From positions 310,001 through 374,000 of the forward strand of contig CBDBGS010000008.1 in the NCBI GenBank assembly GCA_965205385.1: a stretch of DNA of 64,000 nt, written 5' to 3'. Below the pieces are notes generated by a model. The model ran no database searches. It had not been told where the DNA came from and saw nothing but the letters and a program-made list of their open reading frames with translations. A program made the position numbers and the translations under genes. Source of the DNA: CATOSP01 sp965205385 (lineage in GTDB: Bacteria > Chloroflexota > Dehalococcoidia > Lucifugimonadales > UBA3495). Below, piece by piece: positions 9,172 through 16,536 of this stretch (positions within the stretch are counted from its first letter, which is position 1; each line of letters begins with the position of its first letter).

Positions 9172-10010
9172 ATCCACACACTCCCATCTCCCGCTTCCCT
9201 GTACCTTATAAACTTTTATCCACCAACTTTGCAATCGTCCTGGCCTTCCTGCTGCACCTGTTGTCCAGGTGGATCGGGTTTTACATTCCGGTGCTCCTTC
9301 CAGGATTAATCGGCTTCGCCGTGGCCTTTGGCGGTAACATTGGGGAATGGGAGAGCCGTGTCGAGCGCCGGTGGGTCTGGTGGTCCGTCGCGGTGATCGC
9401 CGGTTGTCTTAGTTACGCGGCGATGGCCTTGTTCCGGGGTCCCGGCATCGACTTCGGAGACCTCGCGAATAACTTCCGGTACTTCGCGTCGGCAGCCGGG
9501 ACATGGGAGAAGACCTTTTTCGTGCTGAGTGTCCCGCTGTGGGCCAAATGGGCCATCGAATCGGCTATCGTTATATCGGTTGCCGGGTTCTTCCTTACTT
9601 TGACTCTGGGAGACCCGTACTGCCTGAAGTGTGAAGAGCTTTGCAAGAGTCGTAGACTCTTCACCACCTCTAATCTGCTGGCGGGGAACGTCATCAACTC
9701 ACTTGGAGAAGGGGACTATCACATGATGGAACGTGTTGCCGCCGCAGCACCCGATGAGAATGGCGAGCTACAGGTGGAGATTCACCACTGTAAGGACCTC
9801 TCCCACAACGCCTACCTGACATTGACCAGCGTTAAATCGAAGGCGGAGGGCGGGGGCACGGAGGGGGAGGAGGAACTGGTCCGATTCGGAGTGGTGAGGG
9901 GCGAAGGCGTCCGCGCCCTTGTTGATGCCTTCCCAGAGAAAAGTGAGGGTTGTGGGTCTTGCCTACCTCGATTGCGTCCAAGTGCGGCCTTGCCTTAAAG
10001 TGGGGCTGTT

Positions 10011-11045
10011 ATGACTTCTGATCGCTGGCAGTTCAACAATTGGGAAGACGCACTGGAGCACTACTTCCAGGAGGGGCTGACTGACGGGTTGCCCGTAGTT
10101 CCGCCTACTCCGGAAAGGGTCCAGGCATTGCTCGACTTCTGCGGGTTGGCCCCGGATGATGTTCTGGGCGTCGAGGGAATCAGACGTAAACAGTTCCCCG
10201 CGGAGAAGGTCGCGGTCAACGCGGTGATGGCCGGGTGCCTTCCGGAGCATTTTCCAGTGGTCGTGGCGGCGGTTGCCGCTGTTTGCGACCGAACATACAA
10301 TTTCCACGCCAGCAGCACTTCCACAAACGGCATCGCGAACCTAGTGTTGGTCAGCGGCCCCTATTCCTCCCGGATCGGTATGAACCACGGCGTTAATCTT
10401 TTTGGGAATGGGAACCGGGCCAACGCCGCAATCGGACGGGCCATCAACCTGATAAAGGCCAACTTCTACGGTTCCGTGTCCCAGGAGATGGACAAGAGCT
10501 CGCTGGGCCACCCCGGAAAGTACAGCTTCTGCTTTGCCGAGGACATTGAGACCAGTCCTTGGGAGTCGCTGGCTGAATCCAAGGGATTCCATGGTGACGC
10601 CAGCACGGTCACCGTGGTTGCGGCCAATGCTCCGCTGCAATTGGAGACCCACGGGGACCGGGAACCGGAGGGTTTCCTAACCGCCGCCGCCCACGCGATG
10701 TTGGGGCTCGGGCCGCGTTTGTCGGAGTTGGTATTGGTCATCAGCCAGGAGTTGATGGCTTACATTGCCGCCTCGGGTTGGAGCCGCGGCCAGGTGGCGG
10801 AGTTCCTTTGTGAAAGGACCCAGCGTCCTGCCGGGGAATGGGAAGAATGGCGGCGCACGGACCGGCTTCCGCCGGGCGCGGACCGCGACCGGTTGATAGG
10901 CTGCGTGGCCAGCCCCGACAGGATCGCCGTCGTGCCGGCGGGCGGGGACGCTGGGGAATTCATGGCCATCATCACTTCGTGGGGCAGCAGCCGCTCCGCT
11001 ACCAGGGAGATAACCGTACCGAGCCAGGAGGAGGGCAGGGTATGA
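10011..11045 (+). CDS. Conserved protein of unknown function, partner of the UGSC selenoprotein
   Basis: The 344-residue soluble protein begins with 'DALEHYFQEGLTDGLPVVPP', a stretch I recognise from a widespread uncharacterised family found beside UGSC proteins. Other conserved-looking blocks are 'VAVNAVMAGCLPEHFPVV', 'NLFGNGNRANAAIGRAINL' and 'GHPGKYSFCFAEDIETSPWE'. No transmembrane segment or signal peptide is seen. Its last bases overlap the start of the selenoprotein gene by ATGA, so the two are translationally coupled and probably act together. The catalytic role is unknown. The C-terminal part carries a 'VVPAGGDAGEFMAIITSWG' segment. Confidence 0.75.
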   Translation: MTSDRWQFNNWEDALEHYFQEGLTDGLPVVPPTPERVQALLDFCGLAPDDVLGVEGIRRKQFPAEKVAVNAVMAGCLPEHFPVVVAAVAAVCDRTYNFHASSTSTNGIANLVLVSGPYSSRIGMNHGVNLFGNGNRANAAIGRAINLIKANFYGSVSQEMDKSSLGHPGKYSFCFAEDIETSPWESLAESKGFHGDASTVTVVAANAPLQLETHGDREPEGFLTAAAHAMLGLGPRLSELVLVISQELMAYIAASGWSRGQVAEFLCERTQRPAGEWEEWRRTDRLPPGADRDRLIGCVASPDRIAVVPAGGDAGEFMAIITSWGSSRSATREITVPSQEEGRV

Positions 11046-11572
11046 CCAGCATCTACGCGCTTGACCCCAGGGATGACTCCCAACCGTCACAGGCGGTCTT
11101 GGCTACCAGGTCCGCGACCCTGGACGGTAAGACGCTTGGTCTCCTTTCCAACAACAAGCCGCATTCCGAGGAACTGCTCCGGATGGTGGCAAACATCATC
11201 GGTGAGCGTTACTCGATAAGGAACGTGGTGGAGTACAACAAAGGCGGCCATCAATGGCCCGCCGACCGCTCGGCGTTGGAGGACCTGGCAAGTCGTTGCG
11301 ACGTGATGGTCCACGCCACGGCGGAATGAGGGTCTTGCACTTCGTGCAGTGTGCACGACGCGATGGAAATGGAGCTGCTGGGTGTTGCATCCACGGTCTT
11401 GACGACCAGGCTGTTCGTAAGCCAGGCTCGCGCCATGGCCCGGATTCGGGGCGACGCAGACTATGGGTTGGCGGTAATCGATCACCCCATCGTCACCCTT
11501 ACCCACGAAGAGTTGGTGGAACGAGCGGCCATCGCCGCCCCCCAGGTGATGAGGCACTTGCTGGATAGGTAG
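11042..11572 (+). CDS. UGSC-family selenoprotein (Sec at in-frame TGA)
   Basis: A single 177-codon frame is interrupted only by TGA at 11327-11329, codon 96. Directly around it the translation reads 'CDVMVHATAE-U-GSCTSC' followed by 'SVHDAMEMELLG'. The Sec-Gly-Ser-Cys motif names the UGSC (seleno)protein family. The frame on both sides of the TGA is the same (positions 2 modulo 3) and the downstream part continues the family's conserved sequence to a proper stop ('AVIDHPIVTLTHEELVERA' near the end). The fold has alternating beta/alpha segments. The function is not established; a thiol/selenol redox or binding role is plausible. The ATG overlaps the stop of the upstream partner gene. Standard gene callers would cut this gene at 11329. 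Confidence 0.88.
11342..11358 (+). promoter_or_regulatory. Candidate bacterial SECIS hairpin
   Basis: A perfect 7-bp stem TCGTGCA / TGCACGA closes a 3-base GTG loop. The loop centre is about 20 bases after the TGA, within the distance known for bacterial SECIS elements (roughly 16-37 bases). An overlapping alternative stem TGCAC-TTC-GTGCA exists just upstream. It would bind SelB to insert selenocysteine. The bulged-U and loop features of well-studied SECIS elements could not be confirmed by eye. Confidence 0.45.
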
Positions 11573-11644
11573 AGGTAGGCGGGGCGGGAATGCGCCTCAT
11601 CCGTCGGGCATCCCTTCGGTGACTGATCGTTTTCAGATCTCTAG

Positions 11645-11658
11645 TATCATATGTGATA
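11645..11658. promoter_or_regulatory. Palindrome upstream of hicAB, candidate operator
   Basis: TATCATATGTGATA has matching arms TATCA / TGATA around TATG and lies directly before the toxin frame. HicB antitoxins often autoregulate by binding palindromes at this position, so this is a candidate operator. No binding evidence is available. Confidence 0.35.
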
Positions 11659-11917
11659 TTATTTACTCGAGGAGACCACTGAGGTAGTTCTCCGAGCGCT
11701 TCGGAGAAACCCGAGAGGCATTCGCTTTACGGATCTGGCCAGGATATGTGACCGATATTTCGGCGAGCCTCGACGAAGAGGCACTAGCCACAGGGTCTAC
11801 CGGACGCCCTGGGCAAGCGACCCAAGGGTGAATATCCAGGACGACCGGGGTATGGCGAAACCTTATCAAGTCCGCCAGGTCATTCGGGCGATCGGGAAAC
11901 TGGAGGGATTGCAATGA
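11657..11917 (+). CDS. hicA: HicA-like toxin of a type II toxin-antitoxin pair (no standard start codon)
   Basis: The frame, open from a TGA at 11654 to the stop at 11915-11917, encodes 'VVLRALRRNPRGIRFTDLA', then 'YFGEPRRRGTSHRVYRTPW', 'RVNIQDDRGMAKPY' and 'QVRQVIRAIGKLEGLQ'. This matches the long form of HicA mRNA interferases, including the Gly-x-Ser-His ('GTSH') catalytic His region. Its stop overlaps the HicB start (ATGA). No ATG, GTG or TTG occurs in frame before the conserved region; the nearest ATG (11651) is followed at once by TGA. It may use a rare start, be a start-less remnant, or the sequence may carry an error. It is easy to miss for this reason. Confidence 0.65.
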   Translation, partial: YYLLEETTEVVLRALRRNPRGIRFTDLARICDRYFGEPRRRGTSHRVYRTPWASDPRVNIQDDRGMAKPYQVRQVIRAIGKLEGLQ

Positions 11918-12243
11918 GTGACCACTACACCTATCGGGTTACCTGGTCGGCTGAAGACCAGGAATACCTTGGGTTATCCGTCGAATTTCCGTCGCTAAGT
12001 TGGCTAGCTGATTCTCCGGACGAGGCGTTTTCCGGGATTCTCCGGCTTGTGGCGGAATGTGTGGAGGACATGCTCGCCGCCGACGAGATATTACCTGAAC
12101 CAACCGCTGACCGTACCTACAGCGGGAAGTTTATGGTGCGGGTACCACCAGAGATGCACCGGGCGCTTGCCATCCGGGCAGTGGAAGAGGGCGTGAGCCT
12201 GAATCGGCTGGTGAGCGCGCGTCTCGCAAACGGGGCGACCTGA
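11914..12243 (+). CDS. hicB: HicB-like antitoxin
   Basis: The 109-residue protein has the HicB layout. The N-terminal half is a partly degraded RNase-H-like fold ('YRVTWSAEDQEYLGLSVEFP', 'SWLADSPDEAFSGILRLV'). The C-terminal half is a short ribbon-helix-helix/HTH-type DNA-binding region ('MVRVPPEMHRALAIRAVEEG' then 'VSLNRLVSARLA'). It would neutralise the HicA-like toxin and repress the operon. The ATG overlaps the toxin stop by 4 bases. Confidence 0.85.
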   Translation: MSDHYTYRVTWSAEDQEYLGLSVEFPSLSWLADSPDEAFSGILRLVAECVEDMLAADEILPEPTADRTYSGKFMVRVPPEMHRALAIRAVEEGVSLNRLVSARLANGAT

Positions 12244-12297
12244 TTGATCCCGGGAACTGGGCCCTTTTGACCAACCTATGTGGAGTGGATGCTCCGC

Positions 12298-13290
12298 CTA
12301 CTCCTCCGGGTCTATGACTATGTCCGGGTGGGTGTCCACGCCGAAGCGGGAGAACACTTCGTCGATTTGCGCCATGTCCGCGCCCGAGAGGGCCCACTCC
12401 AGGCCCGCGACGTTGTCCTCCACTTCCTGTACCGTGCGGGTGCCGACCAGAGCTACGCTTACAGCGGGGTTCGACAGGACCCATCGCAAGGCAAGATGCG
12501 GCATCTTCTTGCCCCGGATCTCGGCGATGGGCTTCAGATCCTCCACGACCCGCAAGTTCCGTTGGAAGTGTTCCTCGGCGAACACGCCGATGTTCCATCC
12601 GGGACGGCCTCCCGTGGCGCGCCAGTCGTTGTTCCCGAAGGTGGTATCGGCCGTGAATGCGCCGGAGAGCAGGCCAAACGCCAATGGTCCGTAGACCATC
12701 ACGCCTGTTCCATTTTCCAGGCAATAGGGGAAGATGTCCTGTTCCATCCGGCGGTCGAACATGTTGAGGCCGTACTGGACTACGTCCACGCCGCGAGCCG
12801 ATTCGCACTCTTTGATCTGGTCCAGGGTGAAGTTGGAGACGCCTACGGCGCGAACTTTTCCCTGGTGCACCAGGTTGTCGAGCGCGTGCATCGTCTCTTC
12901 GAATGGCGTGTTGACGTCGGGCCAGTGGATGAGCAACACGTCCAGGTAATCGGTATCCAGGTTGCGCAGGCTCTCTTCTACGGAAGCGAAGATGGATACC
13001 ATCCGGCTGTCTCGGCCCTTGGGCCGCTCCGAATAGCCCACTCCGCATTTGGTTACTACGACCACATCCTTCCGTTTAGCCCCTAGGGCCCGGCCCAACA
13101 GGACCTCGGACTCGCCCCTTCCATAGGCGGGCGCCGTGTCGAAACAGTTGATTCCCAGGTCTATAGCCCGGTTGACGGCGGCTGCTACCTCCGACTCTCT
13201 AACGTCGCCGTAGGTGCCTCCCATCTCCCAACATCCGAACCCGATGGCCGAAACCGTTATATCCGTTGGCCCAAATCTTCGATACTCCAT
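12298..13290 (-). CDS. Aldo/keto reductase
   Basis: The 330-residue protein is a standard-length (beta/alpha)8 aldo/keto reductase. It shows the family blocks 'FDTAPAYGRGESEVLLGRAL' (catalytic Asp and Tyr), 'VVVVTKCG' (catalytic Lys) and 'VLLIHWPD' (active-site His), then 'AVGVSNFTLDQI' and the NADP-binding end 'VALVGTRTVQEVEDNVAGLE'. It would reduce a carbonyl compound with NADPH. The specific substrate is unknown. It is convergent with the antitoxin gene and faces away from the amidohydrolase gene at 13454. Confidence 0.93.
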   Translation of the reverse strand: MEYRRFGPTDITVSAIGFGCWEMGGTYGDVRESEVAAAVNRAIDLGINCFDTAPAYGRGESEVLLGRALGAKRKDVVVVTKCGVGYSERPKGRDSRMVSIFASVEESLRNLDTDYLDVLLIHWPDVNTPFEETMHALDNLVHQGKVRAVGVSNFTLDQIKECESARGVDVVQYGLNMFDRRMEQDIFPYCLENGTGVMVYGPLAFGLLSGAFTADTTFGNNDWRATGGRPGWNIGVFAEEHFQRNLRVVEDLKPIAEIRGKKMPHLALRWVLSNPAVSVALVGTRTVQEVEDNVAGLEWALSGADMAQIDEVFSRFGVDTHPDIVIDPEE

Positions 13291-13453
13291 TGCCTCTACG
13301 CCCCCATCGAATAAAAGGTCTGGGGTCCGATTATCCTGCTACGATTCTACGCCATTCAACCTGATAATGCGTTGACAACACAGATGCCCCTTGCTAGATT
13401 AGGCGCAACATCTTCCAGAAACAACCCGCCGCGTTGCGAAGAGGAGGCCCGCG

Positions 13454-14842
13454 TTGCCGGTCCAAAGATTCAGACCAATGACCAAGGATTTCCCCACCTT
13501 CGACTGTGATGCCCATATCGTGGAGCCTGCCAGGGTTTGGGAGCGGGCCGCGGACTCCCTGACCAGGGACGAGCTCGAAGCCCTGAAGGCCACCATGTGG
13601 TACGACGCCGAGACGAACCAGCTATTGGTCAACGGGAAGGCCGACGTTAGCGGCTTTTCGCCTACGCCCAAGACGGGCACCGGGGCCATCGACATCGTAA
13701 GGCTGGCCGGTCCCGGCCTCAAACACGACATTCAACGCGCTTTCAACGTCCGCAACCTGAAGCCCGAGACGGCCCTGACCAAGGAGCAGTCGGACTACCT
13801 GGCCCACGCGGGAGCCGATGAACCCGGCCCCAGGCTGCGGGACATGGACGTTCAGGGCATCGACCAGGTGATGGTCATACCCACTAGCATCGACACTTAT
13901 CCCTGGTTGCAGAACGCGATGGGCGCTCGGGCAATGTGCAAGGCCTATAACGACTGGGCCTTCGAGTACACCCAGGAAGACCCGGAACGGCTCTTCTTCG
14001 CCGCTCTCATTCCCATGCAGAATCCACAGTTCGCCATCGAAGAGGCATACCGGGTCGCGGCCAGGGGTTGCCGGGTTGCCCTCATACGGCCCATGGACGC
14101 CATGGGAAACTATCCGATCCAGCCCAAATACGAAGGTCTCTGGAACGCCCTGGAAGACACTGGGCTGGTGTACGGAATGCATCCCTTCCCAGCCTCGGGT
14201 GTTGCGAAACCGCCCGGATACTCGGACCAATATTCCGGCGCGGAACTCATCCGGAGGACCATTTCCACCTCCGGTCTGCCTCATACTTTCCTCTCGAACG
14301 TGCAGAACTTCCAGGCTGAAGCGTCCCTCTGGGTGACCATGGTGCTGATGTCCGGGTTCTTCGAACGGCATCCGAAGATCAAGGCCGCTGTGTTCGAGGC
14401 GTCTTCCACCTGGCTCAGCTTCCTCCTCGATGAATGCGACAAGACCTATAAGCTGTACCGCAACGACCGCAGGTTGCCCGCCTTGAAGCAGCTTCCCAGC
14501 GAGACGTTCTTCCAGCATTGCGTCACCGGGTTCGAAGGAGACGAAGCTCCCCCGTCGCGACTTCCAGATTTCTACCGGGATATTCTGGCCTGGGCCTCCG
14601 ACGTTTATCACCACGACGGCGACGACGTTTGGAGGGCTATCGAGACCATGGAGGAATGTGAGCTTCCAATTGACGACCAGGCGCGGTTCCTGGGGGCCAA
14701 CGCTCGCCGGTTGTATAACATTGAAGCACCCAGCAAGATCGTCCGTGACCGGGTAACCGAAATCCACCGCCCTGACTGGTGGCCCGACGAGGACGAAATC
14801 AGGGAGGCTCTCAAGCCGGAATCTTCGGTCACCCGCTGGTAA
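13454..14842 (+). CDS. Amidohydrolase-2 family metal-dependent hydrolase
   Basis: The 462-residue protein has the amidohydrolase-2 (PF04909-like) layout. An N-terminal 'FDCDAHIVEPARVWERA' supplies the first metal ligands (D-x-H form). 'RDMDVQGIDQVMVIPTSI' and 'CRVALIRPMDAMGNYP' follow, then 'GMHPFPASG' with a further metal-ligand His. The C-terminal 'ASDVYHHDGDDVWRAIE' carries the terminal Asp. Such enzymes hydrolyse or decarboxylate ring-cleavage products or lactones. The TTG at 13454 has a GAGGAGG site 7 bases upstream; ATG 13478 lacks one. The next gene is a paralogue 17 bases downstream, so the two form an operon. Confidence 0.88.
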   Translation: MPVQRFRPMTKDFPTFDCDAHIVEPARVWERAADSLTRDELEALKATMWYDAETNQLLVNGKADVSGFSPTPKTGTGAIDIVRLAGPGLKHDIQRAFNVRNLKPETALTKEQSDYLAHAGADEPGPRLRDMDVQGIDQVMVIPTSIDTYPWLQNAMGARAMCKAYNDWAFEYTQEDPERLFFAALIPMQNPQFAIEEAYRVAARGCRVALIRPMDAMGNYPIQPKYEGLWNALEDTGLVYGMHPFPASGVAKPPGYSDQYSGAELIRRTISTSGLPHTFLSNVQNFQAEASLWVTMVLMSGFFERHPKIKAAVFEASSTWLSFLLDECDKTYKLYRNDRRLPALKQLPSETFFQHCVTGFEGDEAPPSRLPDFYRDILAWASDVYHHDGDDVWRAIETMEECELPIDDQARFLGANARRLYNIEAPSKIVRDRVTEIHRPDWWPDEDEIREALKPESSVTRW

Positions 14843-14859
14843 GGGCAGGGCCAAGTACT

Positions 14860-16140
14860 ATGTCTACCAATAAAGACTTCGAGGTTTTCGATAGCGACTC
14901 GCATGTAGTGGAACCGCGAGAGGTGTGGGAGACCTACCTGGAGCCAGAGTACCGAGTCCTGGGTAAACATGCCCTCTGGCGGGAAGAAGGCGAGTTCGAC
15001 TCCTACCTGAAGGTCAACGGCCGGGTGTTCCGCGACAGCGCCAACCCGAACATTCCCCGGCACGCCATTTGGAAGCCGGGGATGACCTGGGACTCCATCG
15101 GGGAGCTGGACCCGGACACGCGGCACCCGATGAGCGAAGGGGCGTCCGACCCGCGGGCACGGTTGCGGGACATGGATGCTATGGGCGTCGACAGGTCTTT
15201 CATGTACCCTACCTGGTTCGCTGAGGGTTTCCACCTGGTGGAAGACCCTGACATCTCCTACGCCCTGGCCAGGGCCTACAACAATTGGGTCGCCGACTTC
15301 TGCCAAGCAGCTCCGGACCGCCTATTCGCCGCCGCGATGGTCCCCCTTGGGAACATGGATTTCGCGATGGCCGAGTTACGACGCGCCGCCGGGACGCGCT
15401 GTTTTCGCGGAGCCTTCATCCGCCCCATGTTCATGGAGGGGCGCTATTTGACCCACCCTTATTACGATCCTCTTTGGGCGGAACTAGAGAGGCTGGGAAT
15501 GACGGCCGCGGTGCATCCGACGGCCGGATTGTGGAACCCGGAGTGGACTTCTCACGGCCCGTTCATCGAAAAGGTCAGTGGGCGTCTCACCCAGACCGCC
15601 GGACTCGGCGGAGGAGGCGGCGGCCCCAACGCGGGCGGCAGCACCGGCGACCGCAACCGCGTGTCTCCCGCTTCGGGTCTGGTCCCGCTTGGCCACCCCG
15701 TCGCGACTATACTGGCTCCGTGGTTGGACAACCACATGTTCGTAGCGTCGACGCTGCTTGGCTACACCGTGATGGAGCGGTACCCTGAAATGAAGGTGGT
15801 CATGGCCCACGGCAAGGCGTCCTGGATGGAAGAAGTCCTGGAGAAGATGGAGGCCTCAACGCGGGTCATCCCCCTTCAGCATTACTACCCCGTAAGCACC
15901 GAACCGGAGGAGACGTGGGAAGAGGGACGTGTGATGCTAGGGTTCGACGCTGAGGAGCGGCTGATCCAGGAACTTCCGCATTCCTTTGCCGAGAAGATCG
16001 TCTGGGGCTCCCGGTATCCCCACCACGACACTTCGAGCGCATGGGACGCTATCGAAACCCTTACCCGGGCGGACGTGCCAAGGGCCATGATTTCCCGGAT
16101 GATGGGCGCCAACGCTAGGGAACAATTTGGGCTGGGTTAG
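14860..16140 (+). CDS. Amidohydrolase-2 family metal-dependent hydrolase (paralogue)
   Basis: The 426-residue product is similar in layout to the preceding gene: 'EVFDSDSHVVEPREVWETYL' at the N-terminus, 'RDMDAMGVDRSFMYPTWF' and 'FRGAFIRPMFMEGRYL' in the middle, 'TAAVHPTAGLW' as a His block, and 'KIVWGSRYPHHDTSSAWDAI' with the terminal Asp. A Gly/Asn-rich insert near residue 247 ('GLGGGGGGPNAGG') is unusual and may be a flexible loop. The ATG at 14860 is chosen because upstream codons overlap the previous gene. Substrate unknown; the pair may act on the same class of compound. Confidence 0.88.
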   Translation: MSTNKDFEVFDSDSHVVEPREVWETYLEPEYRVLGKHALWREEGEFDSYLKVNGRVFRDSANPNIPRHAIWKPGMTWDSIGELDPDTRHPMSEGASDPRARLRDMDAMGVDRSFMYPTWFAEGFHLVEDPDISYALARAYNNWVADFCQAAPDRLFAAAMVPLGNMDFAMAELRRAAGTRCFRGAFIRPMFMEGRYLTHPYYDPLWAELERLGMTAAVHPTAGLWNPEWTSHGPFIEKVSGRLTQTAGLGGGGGGPNAGGSTGDRNRVSPASGLVPLGHPVATILAPWLDNHMFVASTLLGYTVMERYPEMKVVMAHGKASWMEEVLEKMEASTRVIPLQHYYPVSTEPEETWEEGRVMLGFDAEERLIQELPHSFAEKIVWGSRYPHHDTSSAWDAIETLTRADVPRAMISRMMGANAREQFGLG

Positions 16141-16536
16141 GGTCTCTCACTCGTCGGCGATGACTGATGCGTCGCGATGTCGTGACCGGAGATCGAGAGA
16201 CCTGCTGCTCAGGGACGAACAGAGGGCAGAGGCGCATCTGAACATGTTAGACGGACAAGACCTTTCCGGGTGCGGGCGTTGTTTACCGTGCGGGAGCAAG
16301 TCTCTCCGAGAGGCTTGAGGTCTGAACACCAACCCAAGGGTTCCCAACACGCGCTCTCAGGTGCGCCATGTCTACCGATTTCGGGAGTCGGCATCCACCC
16401 GGGTAGCCTATCGCTGAGACCAGGTCGCCCAAATCCACTGTCCGGGTTGAAATTCAGCGAGAATAGCGAGTATGAGGTAGAGAGGGGTCCACCCTAATTG
16501 CAAGCCCGTCTTACCCGCACTTCCAGCCTCGTGACA
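16141..16536. other. Intergenic region, no gene seen
   Basis: Short open frames here have no recognisable protein character. No RNA gene or clear terminator was found. The region probably contains the promoter of the LRR lipoprotein gene. Confidence 0.4.

Larger units (their letters stand above)
8016..9243 (-). mobile_element. Insertion sequence, ISAs1 family, copy 1
   Basis: The element is 1228 bp. Its ends form imperfect terminal inverted repeats: CTAGGACGATTGCGAAG on the left and, read inward from the right, CCAGGACGATTGCAAAG. It is flanked by an 8-bp direct repeat CCTTCCTG at 8008-8015 and 9244-9251. Neighbouring identical bases allow 9 bp. A duplication of 8-10 bp and this length fit the ISAs1 family. 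It encodes one transposase in two overlapping frames. It sits inside the two-repeat membrane protein gene. A second copy, shorter by one base, is at 38075-39301. Confidence 0.93.
6954..9998 (+). pseudogene. Two-repeat membrane protein with Cys clusters, broken by a TGA and an insertion sequence
   Basis: Three same-strand pieces (6954-7271, 7284-8015, 9252-9998) form one reading frame of 603 codons once the insertion sequence (8016-9243) and one copy of its target duplication are removed. The only break left is a TGA at 7269-7271. The product would hold two copies of the same unit. Each unit has two hydrophobic helix pairs ('WLGFYIQIITP' versus 'WIGFYIPVLLP'), then a third segment ('TVPLWLWW' versus 'SVPLWAKW'), then a C-x2-C-x3-C cluster ('DPLCGVCGEDCFERRRF' versus 'DPYCLKCEELCKSRRLF'), and a domain with 'HDAYLTLTS' / 'HNAYLTLTS'. 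I do not recognise the family. The Cys clusters may bind metal or form disulfides. The IS insertion makes it very likely inactive here, although each piece remains open. Confidence 0.7.

Noticed and set aside
11663..11914. Minus-strand gene of 83 codons
   Set aside because: It is the shadow of the HicA-like frame on the plus strand, which matches a known family.
13622..14854. Minus-strand open frame of 410 codons
   Set aside because: It is the shadow of the amidohydrolase gene, whose plus-strand motifs are clear.
16127..16497. Small frames after the second amidohydrolase
   Set aside because: They overlap the gene end or have random composition.
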